Shown here in pieces: positions 54,186 through 63,896 of a stretch of 64,000 nt of DNA. Made by a program: the position numbers and the translations under genes. The stretch lies in the NCBI RefSeq assembly GCF_036173125.1, contig NZ_CP108054.1:6167001-6231000 (forward strand). Reading direction: 5' to 3'. Within the stretch, counting starts at the first letter, position 1. The number at the start of each line of letters is the position of its first letter. The notes below the pieces were generated by a model that was not told the DNA's origin, made no database searches, and saw only the letters and a program-made list of their open reading frames with translations. The DNA is from Streptomyces sp. NBC_00286 (lineage in GTDB: Bacteria > Actinomycetota > Actinomycetes > Streptomycetales > Streptomycetaceae).

Positions 54186-55186
54186 GCCGGTCACAGATAC
54201 CAGCGGTTGCCGGCCCGGAGAGCCATGACCGCCCGACGACGCCAGGCACACGCCGCAGTCCGGGCTCTTCACGTCCGCTCCCGCTCCGACGGCGGGGCAG
54301 CCGGCGGATCCAGGAGACCCGGGTCGACCGGATGTTCCTGTTCTGCACCTACCTGCTGCTGTGCACGTTCCTGGCCGTCGTTCTTCTTCCACTGCTGAAC
54401 ATCGTCGCCAGTTCCTTCAGCGATCCGATCGCCGTCTCGTCCGGCCGGGTGCTGTTCTGGCCGGTCGAATTCTCCCTGCGCGGCTACGAAGTCGCCCTCA
54501 GCAACCCGCAGATCGTCACGGGATTCCTCAACTCGCTCTTCTACACGGGCGTCGGCACGCTTATCAGCGTCGCCTTCACCATCGCCCTCGCCTACCCCCT
54601 GTCCCGCAAGAGCCTGTTCGGGCGGGGCCCGGTGATGGCCGTCGTGGTCTTCACCATGCTGTTCTCCGGCGGGCTGATCCCGACCTACCTGGTGGTCCAG
54701 GAACTCGGCATGATCAACACCCGCTGGGCACTGGTCATCCCGCAGGCCATCGGCGTCTGGCAGGTCGTCATCGCCAGTACCTACTTCCGCACCATGATCC
54801 CCGACGAGTTGTACGAGGCCGCGCAACTCGACGGCTGCGGGGACCTGCGCTTCCTATGGAAGGTCGCCCTGCCCCTGGCCAAACCGATGATCGCCGTGGT
54901 GGCGCTGATGTACGCCATCACCCAGTGGAACTCCTACTTCGACGCCCTGCTCTACCTCAAGGACGCCGACCTCTACCCGATCCAGCTGGTGCTGCGGAAC
55001 ATCCTCATCCTCAACACCAGCCCCAGCGGCATGACAGATGCCGCCCAGATGCTGGAACGCAAGCAGCTCGCGGATCTGCTCAAGTACTCCCTGATCGTCA
55101 TCGCGAGTGTGCCCGTCCTGCTCATCTATCCCTTCGTCGCGCGCTACTTCACCAAGGGAATCATGATCGGCGCGATCAAGGGCTGA
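54182..55186 (+). CDS. Sugar ABC transporter permease, LplC type
   Basis: 334 aa. A 48-residue basic N-terminal extension precedes six helices beginning MFLFCTYLLLCTFLAVVLLP. GLIPTYLVVQELGMINTRWA and the EAA motif LYEAAQLDGCGDLRFLWKVA are seen near residues 165-225. Pairs with the upstream permease as a heterodimer. ATG 54182 in an ATGA overlap with the stop of the preceding gene. Confidence 0.9.
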   Translation: MSRSQIPAVAGPESHDRPTTPGTRRSPGSSRPLPLRRRGSRRIQETRVDRMFLFCTYLLLCTFLAVVLLPLLNIVASSFSDPIAVSSGRVLFWPVEFSLRGYEVALSNPQIVTGFLNSLFYTGVGTLISVAFTIALAYPLSRKSLFGRGPVMAVVVFTMLFSGGLIPTYLVVQELGMINTRWALVIPQAIGVWQVVIASTYFRTMIPDELYEAAQLDGCGDLRFLWKVALPLAKPMIAVVALMYAITQWNSYFDALLYLKDADLYPIQLVLRNILILNTSPSGMTDAAQMLERKQLADLLKYSLIVIASVPVLLIYPFVARYFTKGIMIGAIKG

Positions 55187-55260
55187 GCAGACCCCCCTTA
55201 CCCAGGCTCGCCCCTCACCTCCCCGCTTGCCATCCCCCTGTCAGAAGAAGGGATTTCCCC

Positions 55261-56928
55261 ATGCCTCGTTCACGTCCACTCACCAGAGTGGCGGTCGCCG
55301 GGACGCTGCTCGCGACCCTGGCGGCCTGCACCAGTGGTTCGTCCGGCGACAACGACACGTCCAAGCCGCTCCCCAAGATCACCGGAAACCCGCCGGTCAC
55401 CCTCAACGTCTTCGCTCCCCAGGCCGCGGACCAGAACCTCAAGACCAACGCGTTCACCAAACTGATCAAGCAGAAGTTCAACATCACCATCAACTGGCAG
55501 ACGACCACCCAGGACGGCGGCCCGGCCAAGGAGAAGCGCCAGATCTCGCTGGCCAGCGGTGACCTGCCCGACCTGTACCTGCTGATTCCCTGGGTCGACC
55601 AGTTCAGCCAGACAGAGCTCCTCAAGCTGTCCACCCAGGGCGTCATCCAGCCGCTGAACCAGTTGGTCAACCAGTACGGCCCCAACATCAAGAAGGCATT
55701 CGCCGATGTCCCCGCATACAAGCGGATGGCCACCGCACCCGACGGCAAGATCTACGGACTGCCCCAGTGGGTCGACTGCTTCCACTGCTCGTACCCGGCC
55801 AAGCTGTGGATGAACAGCGCGTGGCTGAAGGAGCTGGGGCTGAAGCCGCCGACGACCACGGACGAGTTCCGCGACGTACTGAGCGCCTTCAAGACGAAGG
55901 ACCCCAACGGAAATGGCAAGGCCGACGAGGTTCCGCTGAGCGGGGACACCGGGAACACCATCATCCCGTACCTGATGAACGCGTTCATCAACACCCCGAC
56001 CGGCAACTCCGCCCCCGACACCAACCCCACGCTGGCCCTGAACGACGGTAAGGCCGACATCCAGGCGAACAAGGAGGACTGGCGCGAGGGCCTGAGGTAC
56101 ATCAAGTCGCTCTACGACGAAGATCTGATCGACAGCAGCGTCTTCACCCAGAACGCGGAAGCCCTGATGAAGCTGGGCGACCACGCGGGTGGAGTGATCC
56201 TGGGCTCGGCGACGGTGACGCACCCGCAGATCGCCGTCACTGGGGGCCAGAAGGACGGCCGCGACCTGCAGTACGACGCGCTGCCTCCGCTGACCGGCCC
56301 GGAGGGCGAGAGCTACGCGACGCTTGCCTCGTCGTCGGCGCCCGGAGCGACCTTCGTCCTCACGACCAAGGCCTCGCAGACCAAGCAGATCCAGGCGATC
56401 AAGATGCTGAACTACATCTTCAGCGAGGAGGGTGAGCTCAACGGCATGTTCGGCCCGGAGGGCCCAGGCTGGGCCAGGCCCGGCCCGAAGGACATCGCGC
56501 TCGACGACAGCGTGAAGGCGAGGTACAAGCGCGCCGGGACCGCACCCGCCAACGGCAACTGGGGAGCGCTGACGCAGTACAACAACACCGCGCAATTCCG
56601 CAACACGCAAGCGGTGGCCAAGGACCCCAAGACGGTGGACGGATGGGAACGCCGGCTCTTCGAAGCCACGAAGCTCTACGAGGGACACGAGTCCAAGTCG
56701 TCGATCGCGTTCCCTTACGGGGAGGCGTGGATCGACCCGGCGAAGGCAGGCGAACTCGCCACGCTCCAGACGAACATCGGCACCTTCGTACAGCAGAGCG
56801 CGGTGCAGTTCATCACCGGGAAGAAGTCCCTCGACGCCGACTGGGACTCCTACCTCAAGAACCTCGACAAGCTCGGGTTGAAGCGCTTCCTGGAGATCTA
56901 CCAGCAGGCCTACGACAAGAAGCACTGA
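55261..56928 (+). CDS. Sugar-binding lipoprotein of ABC importer, LplA type
   Basis: 555 aa. Lipoprotein signal with lipobox LAAC (Cys23) and a Ser/Gly/Asp-rich linker; family-1 solute-binding fold with VTLNVFAPQAADQNLKTNAF, ASGDLPDLYLL, PQWVDCFHCSYPAKLWMNSA and the C-terminal TFVQQSAVQFITGKKSLDAD. It delivers oligosaccharide to the two permeases. ATG 55261 lies 74 bases after permease 2, same operon. An AAGAAGGG site precedes it. Substrate may be a fucosylated or xylosylated oligosaccharide by context (inference). Confidence 0.9.
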   Translation: MPRSRPLTRVAVAGTLLATLAACTSGSSGDNDTSKPLPKITGNPPVTLNVFAPQAADQNLKTNAFTKLIKQKFNITINWQTTTQDGGPAKEKRQISLASGDLPDLYLLIPWVDQFSQTELLKLSTQGVIQPLNQLVNQYGPNIKKAFADVPAYKRMATAPDGKIYGLPQWVDCFHCSYPAKLWMNSAWLKELGLKPPTTTDEFRDVLSAFKTKDPNGNGKADEVPLSGDTGNTIIPYLMNAFINTPTGNSAPDTNPTLALNDGKADIQANKEDWREGLRYIKSLYDEDLIDSSVFTQNAEALMKLGDHAGGVILGSATVTHPQIAVTGGQKDGRDLQYDALPPLTGPEGESYATLASSSAPGATFVLTTKASQTKQIQAIKMLNYIFSEEGELNGMFGPEGPGWARPGPKDIALDDSVKARYKRAGTAPANGNWGALTQYNNTAQFRNTQAVAKDPKTVDGWERRLFEATKLYEGHESKSSIAFPYGEAWIDPAKAGELATLQTNIGTFVQQSAVQFITGKKSLDADWDSYLKNLDKLGLKRFLEIYQQAYDKKH

Positions 56929-57036
56929 CCAGGGGTGGCCGGTGCCGTCGAGCGCCCCAGACGATACCGGCCACCGAGCCACGACGCCCGCACGGATGCA
57001 CGTTCCCGGGCCCTTGAGAAGAACAGACGAGTTGCC

Positions 57037-57600
57037 ATGCCCTGCATCATCCGCGCGGGCGGTCTGGAACGGCACACCGCCGAGGAGATCCTCGCATCGA
57101 GCACTGGGGACCGCACACGGTCCGGGTCCGGGCCTCGTCGGGGGCCGTCGACCCCGCCGAGGCCGGCGCGCTGGACAGCCCCGCGCCCTCCCCGCACGCC
57201 GACCTGCCGGTGTCGGACGACGGCTCTGCCCGCCTGGTCAACGGACGCCTCGCCGTGGAGGCCGCGGCGGACGGTCGGATGAGGTTCCTGCACGCCGCCT
57301 CGGGCCGTGAGGAGCGCTTCGAGGCGTAGGACGGTGAGCGGCTGCACGGTCTCGGGCAGCATCTGCACGGACGTCTGGACCAGAAAGGCTGGGTGATCGA
57401 CCTCGTTCAGGGCAATACCGTGGTCGCCATTCCCTTTCGGCACTCCTCGCGCGGCTGTGGACTGCTGTGGAACAACCCCGCCACGGGCCGCGTCGAGCTG
57501 GGTGCCGATGCGACCCGGTGGACCGCCGACGCCGGCGGGCGCGTTGACTACTGGATCAACGCCGGGGCACCCATGCGGTACTCCTGGCCCAGGACCCCGC
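57037..57600 (+). pseudogene. N-terminal remnant of a GH31 alpha-xylosidase-like enzyme
   Basis: Starts MPCIIRAGGLERHTAEEIL (57037), then a frameshift near 57096 to IEHWGPHTVRVRASSGAVDP and GSARLVNGRLAVEAAADGRM. After GREERFEA there is an in-frame TAG (57328), then DGERLHGLGQHLHGRLDQKG, IDLVQGNTVVAIPFRHSSRG and CGLLWNNPATGRVEL to about 57600. This is the beta-sandwich N-domain of GH31; the TIM barrel is gone. Non-functional. Confidence 0.75.
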
Positions 57601-57803
57601 TGTACGCCCCGCGGCGGCCACACAGCTTCTGGCCCCTGCGCGATGACCCTGCCGTACTGGCCAAATCCGCCGTTGGTGCCTGCGGCGCTCCCAGAAGGCA
57701 TCGCATACGTTTCCGGCGGATTCAACATCGTGGTGTTGCTGTGCTGGGGACTGCTCGTGGGCATCGCCTTGGCCGGCACACGGTTGAAGTAGCGGGGTGA
57801 CCG
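57601..57803 (+). other. Degenerate gap with a membrane-protein-like tail
   Basis: Between the GH31 remnant and the GH95 stop. One plus-strand frame reads EGIAYVSGGFNIVVLLCWGL then LVGIALAGTRLK and stops at 57792; it looks like the C-terminal helix of an unidentified membrane protein whose body is missing. No intact gene. Confidence 0.4.
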
Positions 57804-60692
57804 TCAGAGGGCGACGAGTTGCCACTGCTGGCTGGTGCCGGTGCCGACGGGCAACTGGATGACGCGGGCGTCGTCGGCCGTCGATCCGCCCTCGACGTCC
57901 GCGCACCAGCCGTTGCGGACGTTGACGAGACGGTAGTAGTCGCTGCCCGCGTCGACGAGCTTCCAGTGCTGGTTTTCGCTGTTGTTGTCCTGCCACTGGA
58001 TGAGCTGGGCGCCCTGGCTGGAGCCTCCCGGGCTGTCGAGGGCCTTGCCGCTGTGGCGGGCGACAAGGCGGAAGGAGCCGTCGGCGTTGGGCAGGAGCCA
58101 CCACTGCTGGTTGTCGCTGCCGGACCAGCCCCACTGGATGATCATGCCGCCGTCGGCGGTACTGCTGCCGGTGACGTCGAGCACCTTGCCGCTGTGTCGG
58201 TTGACCAGCCGGAAGTAGCCGCTGAGCAGGGAGACGGTGATGTCCGTTCGCTGCCCGGCGGTCAGGGAGACCCTTCTGGCGTGGGCGCCGAGGGAGGAGG
58301 GGCTGACGGTCGCCGTGGTGGTCACGGAGGACATGCCGCGGCGGCTGATCAGGGTGACGTCCTGGTTGACGGCGGAGGTGACGGACAGGGTGGCGGTCCG
58401 TGCGTTGAGGTCCCAGGCGAGGCTGTGGATCCGGATCCGGCCGCGGGCCCGGACCCCGGTGATCGTGCCCTTCGGCAGACGGTCGGGCAGCGCGGGGAGG
58501 ACTTCCAGCACTCCGGGCCGGCTGTAGATCAGGGCCTCGGCCAGCACTCCGGGGATGGCGTTCGCGGCGTCGGCGTTGTAGATGTCGAGGTTTGGGTTGT
58601 GGGAGGTCATCAGCGACTTGAAGACCATGTTGTTGCCGAGGATCTTCGTCAGGTTGCCGTAGACCTGTCGGCCGTCCTTCAGCCGGGCCCCGGCCAGTGC
58701 GCGGTGCAGGCTGCCGTGGGCGGAGACGTTCTGGTCGCCGCGCACTTCGAGGGCCCGCTGCGCCGGGCGGACCAGGGAGGGCTCGTCCTCGGGGTTGATT
58801 TCGTGCAGCGGCCAGGCGCCGTACAGGTGCTGGACGTGCCGGTGGTTGTAGCGGTCGGTGAGGCTCGGCCAGGACCATTCGGCCAGCGCGTTGTCCCCGT
58901 TGACGCGGTAGGCGGGGAGTTTCTTCAGCAGGGCCGTCCAGCGCTCCACGCCCTGCCCGCTGCCCTGTTCGACACCGAGAGCGTCGGCGGTGTCGATCGC
59001 GGCCCGCAGGGCGTGCTTGCCGGCCATGATGTCGCCGGTGGCGTTTGTCGAGAAGCAGACGCCTGTGTTGCCGGGGGAGTTCTCCATGGAGAAGGACGGC
59101 ACGAAGACGGCTTTGCCGTTCGCGTCGGTGCGGGTGAGGAAGTCCTCGTAGAACAGGGCCAGTTCCATCAGTACGGGACCGAGTTTGTCGCGCAGGAACG
59201 CCTGGTCGCCGGTGACCTCGTAGTACTCCAGGAGCGGGTAGAGCAGCCAGTCGGCGCCGCCGGTCCAGCAGTGGCCGGGAAAGTCGCCGCCGTTGAAGTG
59301 GAGCATGTGGCCGTACTCGCCGTCGGTTCGGGAGGGGGCGAGGAAACCGCGGGCTCCGTAAAGGTTCTTGGCGTTGGTGCGCCAGTCGTCGAGCTGGTCG
59401 AGGATCAGGTTGAAGTAGCCCTCCATGGCCTCGGTCAGGTCGAGGATATTGCCGCCTGCCACCTGGAGGTTGACGTTGGCGTCGGTCGTGAAGTCGTCGG
59501 CCCAGGCGGCGCCCCACGATCCTGCCCAGATGCCGGTGAGGCGGGGTGGCAGGATGCCGCTGGAGCTGATGAAGAAGTAGCGGCCGGAGTCGTAGAGACG
59601 TTCCAACAGCGCTGTGTCGATGACGCTGCGTTCGGCATTCTGACGGGTGATCAGTTCGGTGACGGAGAGCCGGCGGTCGGCGGGCGGGACGTTCAGATCG
59701 ATGCCGGAGCGGTCGTAGAGAGCGGTGTGCAGGGCGGTGTGCTGCGAGCGCAGCGTGACGTAGTCGGTGCCGAGCGCGGCCAGTTGGGCGTGCAGCGGCT
59801 CGGAGTCCCAGCCGGTGGACGACTCGTACCGGCCCAGTTTTGTCAGCAGCAGCACCCTGGCCGCCCTGGCCACAACGATCGTCGAGCCGTTGACGGTGAC
59901 TGTGGCGCCGGCGCCCGAGGCGACGACACGGGTGACGCCCTCGTAGCCGAAGGCGCCCTGCCCCGAGGGGTAGGTGCCGCGCAGATTCAGGTAGCCGGAG
60001 CCGCCTGTGACGGTGGCCCGCGTGGTGAAGCTCAGGCTGGTGGGCAGACCGTCGAGCGCCGTGTGGACGCTCAGTGCGGTGTCGACGGTACGGCCGGAAG
60101 CGGGTATCAGCTCATGGACGATCACCTTGTCGGTTCGGGAGACGAACGCCCGGCGGGTCCAGATGCCGTACTGGTCGGTCCAGCTCGAACTCACCTCGCC
60201 GGTACGGAAGTCGGTGACCCGCCCGTAGTTGTCGACCGTGGTCATGCCCGGGGTCTCGATGCGCAGTTCGTACGCCGGGTGGTAGGCCTGCGTCCAGCGC
60301 AGGGACCACCCCGCGGCGAAGTCCCGGTTGGCCCCGGCGTAGTCACCCGCGAGTGCTTTGTCGCGTGCGCCTTCCAGACGGCCGGAGATCACCGGCGGGG
60401 TCACGTCACGGGTGCCGTTCGGCAGCACCAGTCGGTGGTGGTTGAGCACCACCTTTTCCAGGGTGGGAGCGCCGTACAGCACGGCTCCGTATTCGCCGTT
60501 GCCGGTGAGGAAGCCGTCGGTCCAGGAGGACGCCGGGGACGTGTCGTAGATACCCCGTTCGGGGAGTGTGATCTGCGGTGGAACGGCCGCCGCGGCCCTG
60601 CCCGAGACCAGGCCGCCTGGCAGGGCGGTGGCTCCCGCGGTCAGTGCGGCGGCGGTGAGGAATTTTCTGCGGTCTACGGAGCTGTCCGTCAC
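57804..60692 (-). CDS. Tat-exported GH95 alpha-L-fucosidase with ricin-type domain
   Basis: 962 aa. Tat signal RRKFLTAAALTAG (twin Arg at residues 8-9) with AAAA-V cleavage region. GH95 architecture: N-terminal beta domain (about 40-300), (alpha/alpha)6 barrel (about 330-700) with DFTTDANVNLQVAGGN (N-x-N), then a beta C-domain (about 715-820). Residues about 825-962 form a ricin-B-like carbohydrate-binding domain with repeated SGKVLDV/SGKALDS and QQW/QHW elements. GH95 enzymes release alpha-1,2-linked L-fucose, including from xyloglucan. ATG 60692. It is antisense to the importer operon. Confidence 0.88.
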   Translation of the reverse strand: MTDSSVDRRKFLTAAALTAGATALPGGLVSGRAAAAVPPQITLPERGIYDTSPASSWTDGFLTGNGEYGAVLYGAPTLEKVVLNHHRLVLPNGTRDVTPPVISGRLEGARDKALAGDYAGANRDFAAGWSLRWTQAYHPAYELRIETPGMTTVDNYGRVTDFRTGEVSSSWTDQYGIWTRRAFVSRTDKVIVHELIPASGRTVDTALSVHTALDGLPTSLSFTTRATVTGGSGYLNLRGTYPSGQGAFGYEGVTRVVASGAGATVTVNGSTIVVARAARVLLLTKLGRYESSTGWDSEPLHAQLAALGTDYVTLRSQHTALHTALYDRSGIDLNVPPADRRLSVTELITRQNAERSVIDTALLERLYDSGRYFFISSSGILPPRLTGIWAGSWGAAWADDFTTDANVNLQVAGGNILDLTEAMEGYFNLILDQLDDWRTNAKNLYGARGFLAPSRTDGEYGHMLHFNGGDFPGHCWTGGADWLLYPLLEYYEVTGDQAFLRDKLGPVLMELALFYEDFLTRTDANGKAVFVPSFSMENSPGNTGVCFSTNATGDIMAGKHALRAAIDTADALGVEQGSGQGVERWTALLKKLPAYRVNGDNALAEWSWPSLTDRYNHRHVQHLYGAWPLHEINPEDEPSLVRPAQRALEVRGDQNVSAHGSLHRALAGARLKDGRQVYGNLTKILGNNMVFKSLMTSHNPNLDIYNADAANAIPGVLAEALIYSRPGVLEVLPALPDRLPKGTITGVRARGRIRIHSLAWDLNARTATLSVTSAVNQDVTLISRRGMSSVTTTATVSPSSLGAHARRVSLTAGQRTDITVSLLSGYFRLVNRHSGKVLDVTGSSTADGGMIIQWGWSGSDNQQWWLLPNADGSFRLVARHSGKALDSPGGSSQGAQLIQWQDNNSENQHWKLVDAGSDYYRLVNVRNGWCADVEGGSTADDARVIQLPVGTGTSQQWQLVAL

Positions 60693-60820
60693 GGGGACTC
60701 CTTTGTCCGGTCAGCGCTGCGTGGTCCTGAGGGAGTGCAGTGGTGACCCACCATCGCCCGGTCGGTGCGGAACAAGAAATCCGGGCGGCGGAGGGTACCG
60801 AGGGCGTGGCAGGCCGGGGC

Positions 60821-61591
60821 CTACTCCTGGGACTGGCCTCCGGTGACGCGGGAGAGCGTCAGGGCGATGAGGATGATGGCGCCTTTGAGGGCGCCGATCC
60901 ATTGGGCCGGTACGCCTCCCAGGGCGAGGACGTTCTGGATCAGTAAGAGCAGCAGGATGCCCGTGAACACGCCGAACACGGTGCCCGTGCCGCCGTTGAG
61001 GCTGATACCGCCGATGACGATCGCGGCGAACGGTGAAGGATAGCCGTGCTCCAGCGGGTGCGCGGTGCGCTCGACCCGCCCTGTTTCGGCGCGGTGCAGG
61101 ATCTCCTGGGACTCGTCGCGGGTGAGTGCGTCCTCGAGGTAGCGGAAGCCGACCAGGTTGACGAGTTGTTCCGTGTACATCTCGGCGAGCAACCGCCAGA
61201 CGGGCTTGCCCTCGCGGCGCCCGTACAAGTCCCATACGGCGTTGACCATCGCGGCGGCGGCCATGTGAATGGCGCCTTTCTCCGGGCCGAGCCACCGCAG
61301 TTGACTGTCGTTCGACAGCCGTCGGGTGAGGCCGCCTGGGTCACCCAGGACCTTGTCCACCGGCAGGCCGACGACCAGCGGGACCAGGGCCCCTACGGCG
61401 GCGACCTCGACCCCGTTGCCGCGCCCCACGGTGAAGGCGAGGCCGTGGCCCTCGGCGCCGTTGCTCGCACAGGCCGTCACATACGCGGCGGCGTAGTCAG
61501 GTTCGGGGTTCATCGCGTCGGAGCCGTCGAGTTCACGTGAGGTCGGGAACCGCACGTCGACCGCCTCGATCGCACTGATCAACTCGGTCAT
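60821..61591 (-). pseudogene. Chimeric fuconate dehydratase-sugar permease gene
   Basis: 256 codons from ATG 61591. Codons 1-186 closely parallel the dehydratase at 51155 ([20 protein letters not shown] ... AHPLEHGYP). Codons from about 187 to the end are the C-terminus of an RbsC-type ABC permease: [20 protein letters not shown] and [20 protein letters not shown]. The join is near 61040. It is an intact frame but lacks the dehydratase barrel and most of the permease, so probably a deletion product between two co-oriented genes. GRR/GSS-like junction shows no repeat that I can see. Confidence 0.85.
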
Positions 61592-61896
61592 CGTGCCCGG
61601 CACCCTCGGCTTGTGAAGCCGTGATGATCTCTCATGGGAGTCCCCCGTTCTTGACGCGTCAAGGAGATGTCCACCCTGCAATAACGGGGGCGAGGACATG
61701 GGGTGAATTTATAGGGTGCATCGGAAATGATGTCCATACCTGCACGCAAGGGTGATCGAGAAAGCGCTGTTTACCTGCGGTTGAGGTGAAGTCGACGCGA
61801 ACTAGCGACGATGGGGGTCAGTCCGCTTTCTTCCCGAGTCGTGGGATGTATTGCTACGCTGCCGCCGCCTGGGCGATGAGCAGGGAGTAGCGAAAC
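61592..61896. promoter_or_regulatory. Divergent promoter with conserved 12-bp motif
   Basis: 305 bases between the chimera and the FadR-type gene. ATGTCCATACCT at 61730-61741 is the exact reverse complement of AGGTATGGACAT at 51008-51019. An AATTTATAGGG stretch just left of it is the most AT-rich in the locus. Likely operator of the FadR-type regulator. Confidence 0.55.
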
Positions 61897-62583
61897 ATGT
61901 CATTGACCGACAAGGCCATCGACCGCATCAGGGATCTCGTCCAGTCTGGCGAGCTGCCTCCGGGAGCCAAGCTGCCGCCCGAGCAGCAGTTGGCCGCGGA
62001 GCTGGGGCTGTCCCGCAATCTGATGCGGGAAGCAGTAAAGGCGCTGGTCGTCTCGCGAGTGCTGGAGATCCGGCGCGGTGACGGCACGTACGTGACCAGC
62101 CTGGAACCGGAACTGCTGCTGAGCGGCATCGGATCCGCGGTGGAGCTGCTGCGCGGCGACAATATGCTGGAGCTCACCGAGGTCCGCCGACTCTTCGAGC
62201 CGGTCGCCACCGGTCTTGCCGCCAGCCGCATCTCGGCCGAAGGGCTCGCGGAGGTGGAGCGACACCTGGAGGCGATGCGAGCGGCCCGCGACGACGTGGA
62301 GGAGCTCAACGAGCACGACGCCGCGTTCCACCGCGCGGTGATCGCGGCCACCGGCAACGCGACGCTCGCCACCCTGTTGGAGGGCATTGCGAGCCGGACG
62401 CTGCGCGCACGCATCTGGCGCGGGCTGGTCGACGACAATGCCGCCGGCCGCACCCTGGCCGAGCACGAGGCGATCCACCACGCGCTGGCCTCCGGCGACG
62501 CTTCCCTCGCCCAGGCCGCCGCTCTGATGCACGTCAGCACCACCGAGCAGTGGCTGCGCGAGCACCTGGACCGGGGACTGTAA
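61897..62583 (+). CDS. FadR-subfamily GntR regulator
   Basis: 228 aa. Winged HTH (about 5-70): AIDRIRDLVQSGELPPGAKL, EQQLAAELGLSRNLMREAVK, EIRRGDGTYV; FCD all-helical effector domain (about 80-220) with the metal-ligand pattern D-x3-H in HDAAFHRAVI and H in EHEAIHHALASG. It probably controls sugar-acid catabolism, with the adjacent dehydratase genes as targets, through the AGGTATGGACAT motif. ATG 61897. Confidence 0.92.
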   Translation: MSLTDKAIDRIRDLVQSGELPPGAKLPPEQQLAAELGLSRNLMREAVKALVVSRVLEIRRGDGTYVTSLEPELLLSGIGSAVELLRGDNMLELTEVRRLFEPVATGLAASRISAEGLAEVERHLEAMRAARDDVEELNEHDAAFHRAVIAATGNATLATLLEGIASRTLRARIWRGLVDDNAAGRTLAEHEAIHHALASGDASLAQAAALMHVSTTEQWLREHLDRGL

Positions 62584-62722
62584 GACGTTCGGTGAAGTCC
62601 CACTGCCCCGCAGTTAAGGCCCTGACCTGCTTGTCAAGCGGTTCGGGGAAGCCGGGACATGAGGGCGGGACTCCGCGTAGGACAGAGAGTCGACCAAGAT
62701 CCTCTGTTCTGACGGATTCCCG

Positions 62723-63823
62723 TTGTTCATCGAGTTTGGCATGCCCGCACCGGGGCGGGGTCCGGATCGCGCGTTCGCGGCTGGCCATCTCGGAGAGCTG
62801 ACGCAGATCATCACGCCTGCCCTGGTAGATGAGGCGCTGGAACTAACGCGGCGGGTGCAGCGGCGGATCCGCGAGTTACCCGCCCGGGTCACGGTGTACT
62901 TCGTACTCGCGCTGTCGTTGTTTGGCACGGACGGCTATCTGGGGGTGTGGGCCGCGTTGACCGCCGGCCTGGGCGGCGAGGACGTGGCGCCGTCGGAGGC
63001 CGCGTTGCGTCAAGCCCGCAGGAGGGTTGGGTCAGCTCCGTTGGCCATCTTGTTCGACCGGCTCAAAGGGCCTGCGGCCAAGGCGGATTGTTCGAGAGTG
63101 TGGCAGCGGGGCTGCGGACGGTGGCCTGGGACGGCACCTGGCTGCAGATCGCGGACACCCCGGAGACCGCTGGATTGGTCGGCCGGAAGGTCAGCTGTCA
63201 TAGGCCGGGTAGCTATCCGGCCCTTAAGCTGTCGGCTTCGATGGAGTGCGGTACGAGGGCGCTAATCGATGTCGTCTTCGGCCCGCATGACACGCCGGAG
63301 CCCGAGCAGAACGTCGTGCTAGGACGGCGTGTTGATCCGTCGGCGGTGGGCGCTGGCACGGCGCAGCTTGAGTCGGCCGGACGAGATCGCCTACTACCTC
63401 GGATACGCACCGTTGGATGTCGGAGTGGACGAACTGGTGCGGGTCGCCGGCGCCCGGTGGGCGATCGAGGAGTGTCCAGGTGGCGAAGAACGAGTGCGGC
63501 CTGGACGAGTACGAAGTCCGACGCTACGTCGGCTGGTACCGGCACATCACGCTGGCGATGCTCGCCCACGCCTTTCTCGCGGCGATGAGCGCGCGAGCAG
63601 CCGAAAAGGGGGATCCGCCGGTGATGATGCCGTGGTCATCGAGCTCACCGTGGCGGAAGTGCGGCGACTCTTGGCAGCTCTCGCACCCCGAGCCCTTCGC
63701 GCCCACACCCACGCGCTGAGCTGGTCGCACTGGCGCCGACGACGCCGAGCGGTGGCCCGCCGCTGCCACTACCGCCGTCGTGGGCACTCCTTCGAGGCGT
63801 GTGCGGGCAGAAGCCGTCCGTGA
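62723..63823 (+). pseudogene. Frameshifted IS4-type transposase
   Basis: Start ATT/ATG region at 62723 with ELTQIITPALVDEALELTRR, RVQRRIRELPARVTVYFVLA and DGYLGVWAALTAGLGG, the IS4 N-terminal domain. After about 63080 the sense frame shifts (LRTVAWDGTWLQIADTPETA), again near 63340 ([20 protein letters not shown]), and again near 63480 ([35 protein letters not shown]), with a DDE-type W-x-G-x-R-W-x-I-E seen as GARWAIEE. A tail [20 protein letters not shown] follows. At least three frameshifts; inactive. Terminal inverted repeats were not identified. Confidence 0.82.
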
Positions 63824-63879
63824 CAGCGTCTTGCCCGCTACACTCCCACCGCTCAACGTTTCCCCAGGTCAAGCCACGA

Positions 63880-63896
63880 AGTACTGCTGGAGTACT
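63880..63896. repeat. AGTACT inverted repeat
   Basis: AGTACT, GCTGG, AGTACT: perfect dyad whose last bases overlap the stop codon of the leftward epimerase gene. Could be the terminator or a target/scar at the edge of the insertion element. Confidence 0.45.

Noticed and set aside
57819..60746. Plus-strand 975-codon frame opposite the GH95 gene
   Set aside because: Antisense shadow; the minus strand has a Tat signal and GH95 motifs.
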